Below, piece after piece: positions 1 through 6,005 of a stretch of 8,467 nucleotides of DNA (position 1 is the stretch's first letter; each line of letters begins with the position of its first letter). The DNA comes from a bacterium (GTDB taxonomy: Bacteria; Patescibacteriota; Minisyncoccia; Minisyncoccales; UBA10102): the NCBI GenBank assembly GCA_030698465.1, contig JAUYJZ010000041.1, positions 1-8,467 on the forward strand, read 5' to 3'. The notes under the pieces are model-generated. The model had not been told where the DNA came from. It did not search any database and saw only the letters and a program-made list of their open reading frames with translations. Position numbers and translations under genes: made by a program.

Positions 1-934
1 ACGCGTTTTCCCCTTTGTAAACGCTACGTCCATCAAGAACGATTTCTTCGGTGGGGCCCGGATGACCTATCCCAGGAAAATTCTCAAGCCGATAAAACGG
101 CTGAACTCCTAGGTCCTCTATCCTCAATGCGTATATGCGGATAGAGACACTTTCATCGCGAAGCATTGCATCAAATGGAACCCAGGGGGCAGTCTCTACA
201 TATTCGCCTACGGTCTGAGATATACCAGAGTTTTTTGGATAAGAAACGGAATACAGAGGTTCATTCAGTGTTGCTTCAAGCGCTCTTGCCTTATTCGTGT
301 AAAGTTCCCATTCTAAAGGAGTGAGACGAAACTCCGAAACGATGGCTTCAAATATTGGCTGATACTCAGCCAGAGTTCCTTTGGGGAATATCAGTTCAAT
401 ATTGATAAGAGAAGTAAAACTTATACTCCTTTGGAATGGGCAGTGAAGAAAATATGCAGATAATGCTTCCTTCTCTGCGGTAGAAGTGAAAAACATCGCG
501 CCATCGCATTTTTCGTCTATCTTTACCTTTACGTTTTTTATTTTTGTAGAAATTATTCCTTCTCCCAAGGAATAAGGAAACTGTTCCCCCGCAGACAGCT
601 CAATAAGAGAATCTACAAACCGTACTGTTTCTTTCACTTGTTCTTCCCCCCCCACTGGAGCAAAACTGAATTTGAGTGAAACCGCCTTGTTTTCACCTAC
701 ATGTTTTTCAAATAATGCGATTTTCCCTGGTGCGCTACGGTTTTCAAAATCAGGAGGAATTCTTACGAAAACCTGAAATTGTTTATCTGCGTATAAAGTC
801 CAACCTTCGGTATTTATCTCTTTGACTTCCCCCTCTTTTGCCGGAAAACCTAAATACTGCCAAGCGAAAATTCCTCCAGTCAAAATGGCCAAAGCAATCA
901 CTACAATCCAAATTTTAGAAAATACAGAGATCAT
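1..934 (-). CDS. Membrane-anchored PsbP-like tandem-domain protein, 3' end outside window
   Basis: Open from ATG at 934 to the window edge (311 codons, no stop), so the C-terminus is missing. Residues 6-28 form one membrane helix ending in GGIFAWQYLG, the same anchor as in two other genes here. The rest should lie outside the cytoplasmic membrane. The outer part looks like two diverged PsbP-like units. Unit one starts at W45 (W-x2-Y-x4-F-x-V-x2-P pattern) and ends near residue 204 with FEAIVSEFRLT, matching the QILSTFRFIE ending in the gene at 1715-2923. Unit two starts at LEWELYTNK (207-215). Cysteines C143 and C165 could form a disulfide. No Shine-Dalgarno is seen, and a 69-base gap separates it from the upstream gene. 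Function unknown; PsbP-like domains in non-photosynthetic bacteria are uncharacterised outer-envelope modules. The family call rests on pattern resemblance to the neighbour. Confidence 0.8.
   Translation of the reverse strand, partial: MISVFSKIWIVVIALAILTGGIFAWQYLGFPAKEGEVKEINTEGWTLYADKQFQVFVRIPPDFENRSAPGKIALFEKHVGENKAVSLKFSFAPVGGEEQVKETVRFVDSLIELSAGEQFPYSLGEGIISTKIKNVKVKIDEKCDGAMFFTSTAEKEALSAYFLHCPFQRSISFTSLINIELIFPKGTLAEYQPIFEAIVSEFRLTPLEWELYTNKARALEATLNEPLYSVSYPKNSGISQTVGEYVETAPWVPFDAMLRDESVSIRIYALRIEDLGVQPFYRLENFPGIGHPGPTEEIVLDGRSVYKGENA
854..877 (-). repeat. Anchor repeat copy C (24 bases), encodes GGIFAWQY
   Basis: Encodes residues 20-27 of the partial PsbP-like protein and differs from copy A at three bases. 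With copies A and B it shows that the membrane-anchor end of three neighbouring genes is conserved at DNA level while the outer domains differ. Confidence 0.75.
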
Positions 935-1003
935 GCTGTAGTGAAAATAAGTAGATGGCGCGTATATTTAGTAGGCATTGAGTGTCGCACATATATAATG
1001 AAG

Positions 1004-1711
1004 TTAAAGCGAACGACCCACCAAAAAACTGATGACTTGGAAAAAACTGTAAAAGACGGTTAATTGCAAAACGAGATGCGTCACAATAATGTAGAATCCA
1101 GGAAGAAAAATGAAACTATGAAGAGTTCCCGTGTTCACTCTCTTTCTCCACCAGGACACAAATATCAGAGAAAGTAACGCGGGGAGAAAATATGGGAAAC
1201 CAAAACGCGCGAAAAGAAAAATGATGCTGGTATAGAAACTGGCTGTACCAACAACTGCGGCCAATACCACAAAAGTTAAGACATCATTTCGAACTTTTGA
1301 TAAATTATCTACTGTTACAAAATTTTCTTTTTGGTAACGAAAAGAAAAAAGAGCAAATAAAAGAACAAAAAAGAAAATTATTTTTATTATCTGTAAATAT
1401 TGATGCGTCCCTAAAAGCGAAGACCCAAGCATTCCCAAGGTAGCAAGTATTCCTAGAAAATAAACAAGGTAATAGGCGTGTGGTTCGCGTAAACGATATG
1501 CCTTAAAAATTTTTATAAAAAATACTATTTCCAATGTGTTAACAATCAAAAAGATACCATATAAAGCCATTTGATCGGAACTGAATGCGTACAATGTGTA
1601 CAAAAGGTCTCTAAAGCCAGAAACGGAATTAAAAACTGACGAAAAAACTACGGGAGCAAACAAAAGAAGAAACCCGCTCGCAAATGAAGTTTTTCTAAGC
1701 AATTGGTTCAT
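1004..1711 (-). CDS. Polytopic integral membrane protein, unknown function
   Basis: A 235-residue, very hydrophobic protein with about seven predicted membrane helices, roughly residues 10-30, 47-69, 79-97, 106-123, 141-165, 167-186 and 198-232. Short charged loops include YRLREPH near 72-78 and a longer polar loop at about 125-138 (RYQKENFVTVDNLSKVRND). I recognise no catalytic or transport motif and cannot assign a family. ATG at 1711 lies only 3 bases after the stop of the upstream PsbP-like gene, with no Shine-Dalgarno, so it is probably translated by coupling. Being between two anchored PsbP-like genes suggests an envelope role, perhaps as a membrane partner, but this is context only. 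The DNA is visibly richer in A+T than the enzyme genes to the right, which may simply reflect the hydrophobic codons. Confidence 0.8.
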   Translation of the reverse strand: MNQLLRKTSFASGFLLLFAPVVFSSVFNSVSGFRDLLYTLYAFSSDQMALYGIFLIVNTLEIVFFIKIFKAYRLREPHAYYLVYFLGILATLGMLGSSLLGTHQYLQIIKIIFFFVLLFALFSFRYQKENFVTVDNLSKVRNDVLTFVVLAAVVGTASFYTSIIFLFARFGFPYFLPALLSLIFVSWWRKRVNTGTLHSFIFLPGFYIIVTHLVLQLTVFYSFFQVISFLVGRSL

Positions 1712-1714
1712 AAT

Positions 1715-2923
1715 TTATTTAATAAACTGGAATGTAGAAAGGATTCTGTCAAGAGATTGCGCCTTTTCGCTATTACGCATTCTATCTAATGCCCCGCTTA
1801 TGAGTATTGTATCGGTAACTTGATTTCCCGAATACGGAGCTTCCGGAAGGCCATCGCTTCCAATCTCTATACCTCTCGCTATCGTATAATACTGTCCATT
1901 GTAACTCGTATTAAAACTAACCGCAGAAAACCAAGTATTACCAGCAGCTCGGAGCAACCAATAATCTTTTTTGAAAAGAATACTGTCTATTGTTGTATCT
2001 TCAGAGGAAATCAGTTTAGCCGAGCTTGCTTCTGAATAAGGAATTTTGCCCCATGTTCCGTGAAAGCTAAGTGTCTGCGGCTCCTTATCTACCGAGATAA
2101 ATATATCGGGGTCAAAATTCCCAATACCCGTACCAAACTGATTTTTTGATGGATACATGTATACCATTGACGACCGCAGAGAATCAACGGTAACAATGTA
2201 ATCTACCGGATACTTCACCTCAAATCCATATTCCTCGTTGCGGTAGGTTTGCCAATCGGAGGTATCGACTAGCTCTATAAACCGAAACGTGGAAAGGATT
2301 TGATCGATAATTAATTTATCGGTATCTTTTTCTGCAATGAGCGAAACCGTCGTAAAACGATCAGAATTTTGATCAACGTAATAAAACGCACTCTCACACT
2401 CATCATACACTCCACTCCCAATCATTAATGCATTATGCCCACCCAACATTGTTTTGATGAGAACTGGTTTCGGTACTGGGGGTCCTCCTCGTTCAGGATT
2501 TTCAATAAGAAAATTTACAAAATCTTTAAATTCTATAAACGCTTCTCGGTTTTCTCGCAACTTCCCTATCTGAAAAGTTAAGGCGGCATACCCAGGTTGA
2601 CAAGGGCTCATTGATTCATCCTCAGGCTGGTTAATTCCATTATTAATAGAGATTTGAATAAACCCGCGATTCTGGTCTGGATGAGTAGGCGATAATGCGT
2701 TGCTCTCTTGAAAGGACCAAGATTCAGGATGTTTCAACTCAAACCTATACGTTTCATTGCGGTAGGTTTGCCAGTCGGACACATCAACCCTCTCTTCTAT
2801 CACTTTCTCCTCTCCGTTTTCCAATGTCTTTTGTCCAGCTCCAAAATACTGCCAAACGAAAACTCCCCCGCCGACTATAAGGACAACAGAAATTATGAGA
2901 ATCCAAACTTTGGAAAAAGCCAT
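1715..2923 (-). CDS. Membrane-anchored protein with two tandem PsbP-like domains
   Basis: A 402-residue protein. Residues 6-28 are a single membrane helix ending in GGVFVWQYFG, followed by an acidic linker (30-45). Two homologous units follow. Unit one (about 46-217) opens with VDVSDWQTYRNETYRFELKH and closes with QILSTFRFIE. Unit two (about 219-402) opens with VDTSDWQTYRNEEYGFEVKY and closes with RILSTFQFIK. This opening, a Trp-Tyr pair then a Y-x-F-x-x-x-P strand, resembles the PsbP-like proteins common in Parcubacteria. C108 and C176, both in unit one, could form a disulfide. There is no signal-peptidase site, so it is probably an uncleaved anchor with the domains outside. It starts 14 bases after the upstream gene and ends 3 bases before the next. 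Function and ligand are unknown; an extracytoplasmic location is well supported. Confidence 0.85.
   Translation of the reverse strand: MAFSKVWILIISVVLIVGGGVFVWQYFGAGQKTLENGEEKVIEERVDVSDWQTYRNETYRFELKHPESWSFQESNALSPTHPDQNRGFIQISINNGINQPEDESMSPCQPGYAALTFQIGKLRENREAFIEFKDFVNFLIENPERGGPPVPKPVLIKTMLGGHNALMIGSGVYDECESAFYYVDQNSDRFTTVSLIAEKDTDKLIIDQILSTFRFIELVDTSDWQTYRNEEYGFEVKYPVDYIVTVDSLRSSMVYMYPSKNQFGTGIGNFDPDIFISVDKEPQTLSFHGTWGKIPYSEASSAKLISSEDTTIDSILFKKDYWLLRAAGNTWFSAVSFNTSYNGQYYTIARGIEIGSDGLPEAPYSGNQVTDTILISGALDRMRNSEKAQSLDRILSTFQFIK
2238..2260 (-). repeat. Intragenic repeat, second PsbP-like unit (23 bases)
   Basis: Partner of 2757-2779, one mismatch in 23 bases, about 519 bases apart in direct orientation. 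The sequence around each copy diverges quickly, so only the start of the domain is conserved at DNA level. Confidence 0.85.
2757..2779 (-). repeat. Intragenic repeat, first PsbP-like unit (23 bases)
   Basis: Encodes the SDWQTYRN region opening unit one of the 402-residue protein. It is identical at 22 of 23 bases to 2238-2260, which opens unit two. This shows that the two-domain protein arose by internal duplication or has been homogenised by recombination. Confidence 0.85.
2846..2869 (-). repeat. Anchor repeat copy B (24 bases), encodes GGVFVWQY
   Basis: Encodes residues 19-26 of the tandem PsbP-like protein and differs from copy A at only two bases, one of which changes Ala to Val. The sequence just before it in the gene (the membrane helix) is similar in protein but less so in DNA. 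Confidence 0.8.
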
Positions 2924-2937
2924 ACAGTTTCTTACTC

Positions 2938-3492
2938 TTACTTGTAGGGTGTTCGCCCGAGAATCTCCATTATTTTTTCTGCTCTGTCAGTCCTCAATTG
3001 AGAGAAAAATTCGTTTTTCTTTGTTGTGTCAACCTGACTCTCGCAACCCGTCATACGTTCATTAAACCTTGCAAGCACATTATTGCATTCCTGCTCTAAG
3101 TTTTCTGCACGAGAACACAAAGAAAAATCTTGGTAGCGTACAGCTTGCTTGTAATAGCAATGTTGAACGTCGCCTCCTCTTGTTATACAAAATGTCTGCT
3201 CTCTCTCGATATAACAAGAAAGACCAGCTGGCCGTGAAACGTTTTTGCCATCGAGTTTCACACTTGTAGCAGGCTCTTGTTCTGCTTTGTCTTGTAAGCA
3301 TTCGTTAAGTTCCTGTGTAGTCCATTGAGATGTCTCTTGCAACGGTATTGAAGTTTTTACTTCTGGTGATACATCTCTTTCGCTCTCCTCGCGAGGTCGT
3401 TCGTTGGAATCTTCCACTCCTAGATACTGCCAGGCGAAAACTCCCCCGACCCCAAGCAGTATGACTATGGCAATGGTGAACAAACGGAACAT
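2938..3492 (-). CDS. Small membrane-anchored, cysteine-rich outer-domain protein
   Basis: A 184-residue protein. Residues 4-25 form a membrane helix ending in GGVFAWQYLG, a charged linker (26-50) follows, and then a soluble domain with seven cysteines (65, 93, 102, 112, 126, 136, 150). The stretch CYYKQAVRYQDFSLCSRA (112-129) followed by C136 resembles a helical cysteine-pair repeat, C-Y-x3-A-x4-D-x-S-L-C, that I associate from memory with predicted exported proteins of CPR bacteria and some archaea. So many cysteines after a membrane anchor suggest disulfides in an oxidising outer compartment. No catalytic motif is recognised. ATG at 3492 is the only possible ATG: an in-frame TAA lies at 3502-3504. 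The nearest strong Shine-Dalgarno is about 30 bases upstream, too far to serve it. It is the first of the four envelope genes. Confidence 0.8.
   Translation of the reverse strand: MFRLFTIAIVILLGVGGVFAWQYLGVEDSNERPREESERDVSPEVKTSIPLQETSQWTTQELNECLQDKAEQEPATSVKLDGKNVSRPAGLSCYIEREQTFCITRGGDVQHCYYKQAVRYQDFSLCSRAENLEQECNNVLARFNERMTGCESQVDTTKKNEFFSQLRTDRAEKIMEILGRTPYK
3424..3447 (-). repeat. Anchor repeat copy A (24 bases), encodes GGVFAWQY
   Basis: Encodes residues 16-23 of the cysteine-rich protein. It matches the copy at 2846-2869 at 22 of 24 bases and the copy at 854-877 at 21 of 24, by direct comparison. It begins GGGGGAGTTTTCGCCTGGCA on the coding strand. Confidence 0.8.
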
Positions 3493-3522
3493 ATGTATTA
3501 TTTATTCACTGCAACTCTTTAT

Positions 3523-3528
3523 CCTCCT
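3523..3528 (-). promoter_or_regulatory. Strong Shine-Dalgarno (AGGAGG) displaced from its gene
   Basis: The coding strand reads AGGAGGAT directly over the rpe stop codon, the best ribosome-binding sequence in the window. The next annotated ATG (3492) is 30 bases away. Eight bases downstream of the GGAGG lies only a two-codon frame (TTG CAG TGA), and slightly further GTG AAT AAA TAA. It may be a relic, or ribosomes may load here and reinitiate at 3492. Confidence 0.4.
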
Positions 3529-4162
3529 AGGATAGCATCTCTTCTAACTCTCTCAAAGCGGCAACTGGATCTTCTGTTTTCCAGATTGAGCTTCCCACGG
3601 CAACATAGTCTGCTCCTTTTTGAAACACAGACTGAATATTCTCTTCTGAGATTCCCCCATCTACTCCACAGAGCACATCGGGTTTCATGTCTTTGACTTT
3701 TGTAATTTTTTCAAGCACCGAAGGGATAAAGTCATGGCCTTGCTCACCCGGCACCACCGACAAGAGCAATACCGCATCTAAGTTCTTAAGAAAAGGAGTT
3801 GCCTCTTTCACATCGGTTTCTGGATTTAAGGCAATCCCCTTTTGAAAAGAATACTTTTCCATGGCAGAGATCACGCCTTCTGGATTTTCCGTTGCCTCCA
3901 AATGAAAGAACACTCGTTTTGCTCCGGCTGCACTGCAGTCCTCCAGATAGTTCTCTGGGTCTTTCACCATGAGATGAATTTCAAGATTAAAGAACTGATA
4001 GGCCTCCTGGAGTTGAGAAATGTTCACGGAAACTGAGGGTACGAACTTTCCGTCCATAATATCAATCTGTACCCATTTCGTCTGGTTTTTCAAAACTGCC
4101 AACTGGCGCTGCAGCTCACTTGGATTATCGGTCAAAATGGCAGGAACAACTTTTTGCATCAT
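3527..4162 (-). CDS. rpe: Ribulose-phosphate 3-epimerase-like TIM-barrel protein
   Basis: 211 residues, near the usual 215-225. The family interconverts D-ribulose-5-P and D-xylulose-5-P in the cytosol (non-oxidative pentose phosphate pathway). Family landmarks in order: VPAIL (6-10), QIDIMDGKFVPS (32-43), HLMV (63-66), GIALNP (109-114), SVVPGEQGHDF (135-145), VDGGI (167-171), VGSSIW (189-194). Of the four usual metal ligands, D34, H63 and D168 are present, but the first His of the HxD motif is Gln32. The usual PSIL Ser is Ala8, and the usual NPGFGGQ loop is VPGEQGH. Metal binding or substrate preference may therefore differ from textbook Rpe, and another phosphosugar epimerase is possible. 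The tandem ATG ATG start overlaps the rpiB stop (ATGA), implying coupled translation. The family call is strong; the exact reaction is less certain. Confidence 0.88.
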   Translation of the reverse strand: MMQKVVPAILTDNPSELQRQLAVLKNQTKWVQIDIMDGKFVPSVSVNISQLQEAYQFFNLEIHLMVKDPENYLEDCSAAGAKRVFFHLEATENPEGVISAMEKYSFQKGIALNPETDVKEATPFLKNLDAVLLLSVVPGEQGHDFIPSVLEKITKVKDMKPDVLCGVDGGISEENIQSVFQKGADYVAVGSSIWKTEDPVAALRELEEMLS

Positions 4163-4602
4163 TCAACGCCTGCAATCTTTTTAATTCTTCTTTCATGTCT
4201 TCCTCCTTCAAAATCGGTCCTCAGCCATGTCTCGATTGCATCAACTGCCTCTTCTTTGGTAAGGAACCTTGCCCCTAAAGAAAGCACATTAACATTATTG
4301 TGGGAACGAGACCGCTTCACCAAATCCAAGGAACCTCCATAGTACACGGCAGCTCTCACGCCCTTTACCTTGTTTGCGGCTATTGCCTCCCCTTGCCCTG
4401 AAGCGCCAAAGAAAATCCCAAAATTCTCTTGGGGATTCTCTGCAATCTTCCCGGCTGCAGGCAGGATAAAGTCGGGGTAATCATCATTGGGGTTAAAAGC
4501 AAAGGCCCCCATATCCTCAACTTCCCTACCCTGTTCTTTAAGATAGTTCTTAATTGCCTGTTTTAACTCAAATCCGGCATGGTCTGAAGCAAGATAGATC
4601 AT
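4159..4602 (-). CDS. rpiB: Ribose-5-phosphate isomerase B (RpiB/LacAB family)
   Basis: 147 residues, typical length. The enzyme interconverts ribose-5-P and ribulose-5-P in the cytosol, feeding the epimerase encoded next. Visible motifs: SDHAG (6-10) with the Asp-His phosphosugar-binding pair, DYPDF (41-45), the active-site loop GASGQGEAIAANK (66-78), RSHNNVNVLSLGAR (99-112) with the ring-opening His101, and a basic C-terminus (GGRHERR). The CGTGxG loop of E. coli-type RpiB is replaced: Gly66 stands where the catalytic Cys would be, Ser68 for Thr, and Glu72 occupies the position that acts as base in M. tuberculosis RpiB (GGSGNGE). So this is the Glu-type enzyme and should still be active. ATG at 4602 follows GGGAGG, 12 bases upstream. 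Its TGA overlaps the rpe ATG. LacA/LacB or an allose-6-P isomerase role is less likely given the rpe neighbour. Confidence 0.93.
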   Translation of the reverse strand: MIYLASDHAGFELKQAIKNYLKEQGREVEDMGAFAFNPNDDYPDFILPAAGKIAENPQENFGIFFGASGQGEAIAANKVKGVRAAVYYGGSLDLVKRSRSHNNVNVLSLGARFLTKEEAVDAIETWLRTDFEGGRHERRIKKIAGVE

Positions 4603-4608
4603 ATCTTG

Positions 4609-4619
4609 ATTATACCTCC
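4609..4619 (-). promoter_or_regulatory. Overlapping Shine-Dalgarno and TATAAT before rpiB
   Basis: The coding strand reads GGGAGGTATAATCAAGATATG. GGAGGT (4614-4619) is a good ribosome-binding sequence, though its 12-base spacing is long. The adjoining TATAAT (4609-4614) is a perfect -10 hexamer with only 6 bases to the ATG. At 17 bases upstream the -35 position reads TTCGTG, a poor match, so an internal promoter is possible but weak. The Shine-Dalgarno reading is the safer one. Confidence 0.45.
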
Positions 4620-4623
4620 CAAA

Positions 4624-5361
4624 CTAAAAATCACGAAGCTCGCCTGGCAAAAAAGATTCCCTTTGAAAGACCTGATTGAGAAAGTATTCGCTCCAGGGCT
4701 TGTAGATTTCTGCTCCCCAGTTGTCTGCAAGGATATGCAAGAGAAGCTCCGGGTAAAACAAGGGCTGACGATTCCGTATCTTTTGAATATCGGATTCTAT
4801 CTCCTGGGTAAGATTGGCTTTGCACCAGGTTTCACTGTACGTATCATGCCAATCCACAAGACTTTGAACAGTTGCAATCTCGCTTGAAGTGAGGTCAAAC
4901 CCGGAAAGAAGACCTGGAATGATAGAGCTGCCTGCATGCTCGTGCCCTGCAGCTTTCGTATTTCCCTCCTGGTCCACAACCTCAAGAATGGTAACCCCAG
5001 GTTCTTTTTCAATCCCTTTGCCAATATCGTGTAGACCGCTCGTTATCACCAAAAGATCTTTTCTTGTATATGTACCTTTTACATCAATCTTTTTTGAAAG
5101 ACGCTCTTCATAGCGCTTTCGCAATTCTGGAGATTTTACAAAATCAAAAGACAAAAGCTCCTGGCAATTCGCAAACACTGACTGCACGTGCTCCAGCACA
5201 TTTTCAGAATCATGATAGGGGTTCTTTTCCACCAATCGCGAAAGGCGCTGGAACTCTGGCTTTAAAAAGAGCTCTGCCATAATACTTCCGACGCCAGGAT
5301 GAATTCCTTGCTGGAATAACTGGAACTGTCGAGGTCTCTCTTTGTTGATAACAACAGTCAT
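4624..5361 (-). CDS. HD-domain metal-dependent phosphohydrolase
   Basis: 245 residues, soluble. The HD-superfamily metal signature is readable in order: His58 in NVLEHV, His111-Asp112 in GLHDIGKG, His140/His142 in GHEHAGS, His172-Asp173 in VDWHD, and Asp213 in LADNWGAE. Such proteins hydrolyse phosphoester bonds (nucleotides, cyclic nucleotides, ppGpp, or tRNA 2',3'-cyclic ends), with metals bound by these residues. I see no extra domain (no RelA, GAF, PAS or poly(A) polymerase part), so the substrate cannot be named. ATG at 5361 overlaps the HAD-gene stop by four bases (ATGA) with no Shine-Dalgarno, so translation is probably coupled to the HAD phosphatase. This suggests the two act in one small-molecule pathway, perhaps nucleotide or phosphosugar salvage. 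The stop is TAG, 21 bases before rpiB. Confidence 0.85.
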   Translation of the reverse strand: MTVVINKERPRQFQLFQQGIHPGVGSIMAELFLKPEFQRLSRLVEKNPYHDSENVLEHVQSVFANCQELLSFDFVKSPELRKRYEERLSKKIDVKGTYTRKDLLVITSGLHDIGKGIEKEPGVTILEVVDQEGNTKAAGHEHAGSSIIPGLLSGFDLTSSEIATVQSLVDWHDTYSETWCKANLTQEIESDIQKIRNRQPLFYPELLLHILADNWGAEIYKPWSEYFLNQVFQRESFLPGELRDF

Positions 5362-6005
5362 TGGATAAATTCAATAAAATGTGGGTCACGGAGATCTTTG
5401 AGCACAAGATCTGCTCCAGCTTCTGTAAGCTGTAAAACAGAATGGATTCCAGTTGCAACTCCTATCGTTGCAACCTTAGCCTTTTTGCCAGCTTCAATAT
5501 CTCTTGGTGTATCCCCAACCAAGAAAATAGGATTCCACCCTTGTTTCCTTACCTTCTCAACTAAATCTGAACGTACAGGGGATTCGTCTCCAAATGCGCT
5601 TGCTGCAACATCAAAAAAGGAAAGCAAATCAACCTTCTCTGTCTTAGAAAACGCAATGCCCCTTGCATTACCAGTTAATAACCCGAGGGGGATATTGCGG
5701 GATTTTAGTTTTTCAAGAAGGGCACACACTCCCGGTAGAACTTCTAGTTTCTCTGGTTGAGAAAAAATTAAGAACTCTTTCTCTAGCGTCTCAAAATAGA
5801 GATTTTGTCGAGATCCAGGAGATAAACCAAAGAGCTTTAACACCTCAATCACAATCTGCAGATCTGTCTTCCCGCGGTGGTCCAGCATATCAATGCCAGC
5901 CTCAATACCGTAGACTTTCAAAAATGCCCTGCGAAATGCTTGCTCGTGAGCGAAAGACCCCTTGAGAAGGGTCCCATCAATATCAAAAAGGACGAGTTTC
6001 CCCAT
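5358..6005 (-). CDS. HAD-superfamily phosphatase (phosphoglycolate phosphatase-like)
   Basis: 215 residues. Motif I is DIDGTLL (8-14) with nucleophile Asp8 and general acid/base Asp10. A helical cap follows (about 16-85). Motif II is LLTGNARG with Thr111. Motif III is probably Arg145 in PVRSDLV, where many relatives have Lys. Motif IV is GDTPRDIEAG (164-173) with metal ligands Asp165 and Asp169. The layout fits the C1-cap subfamily of phosphoglycolate phosphatase and beta-phosphoglucomutase-like enzymes: a cytosolic, Mg-dependent phosphomonoesterase. The substrate cannot be read from sequence. ATG at 6005 lies 23 bases inside the end of the toroid gene, with GAGGT about 10 bases upstream (6016-6020). 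Its TGA overlaps the HD gene start. Pairing with an HD phosphohydrolase and two pentose-phosphate enzymes suggests phosphosugar or nucleotide clean-up. Confidence 0.9.
   Translation of the reverse strand: MGKLVLFDIDGTLLKGSFAHEQAFRRAFLKVYGIEAGIDMLDHRGKTDLQIVIEVLKLFGLSPGSRQNLYFETLEKEFLIFSQPEKLEVLPGVCALLEKLKSRNIPLGLLTGNARGIAFSKTEKVDLLSFFDVAASAFGDESPVRSDLVEKVRKQGWNPIFLVGDTPRDIEAGKKAKVATIGVATGIHSVLQLTEAGADLVLKDLRDPHFIEFIQ

Noticed and set aside
935..1003. Promoter in the 69-base gap (GCGACA, 16 bases, TATACG)
   Set aside because: Only 4 of 6 matches in each box and no supporting motif. The gap may hold a promoter but the sequence does not show it convincingly.
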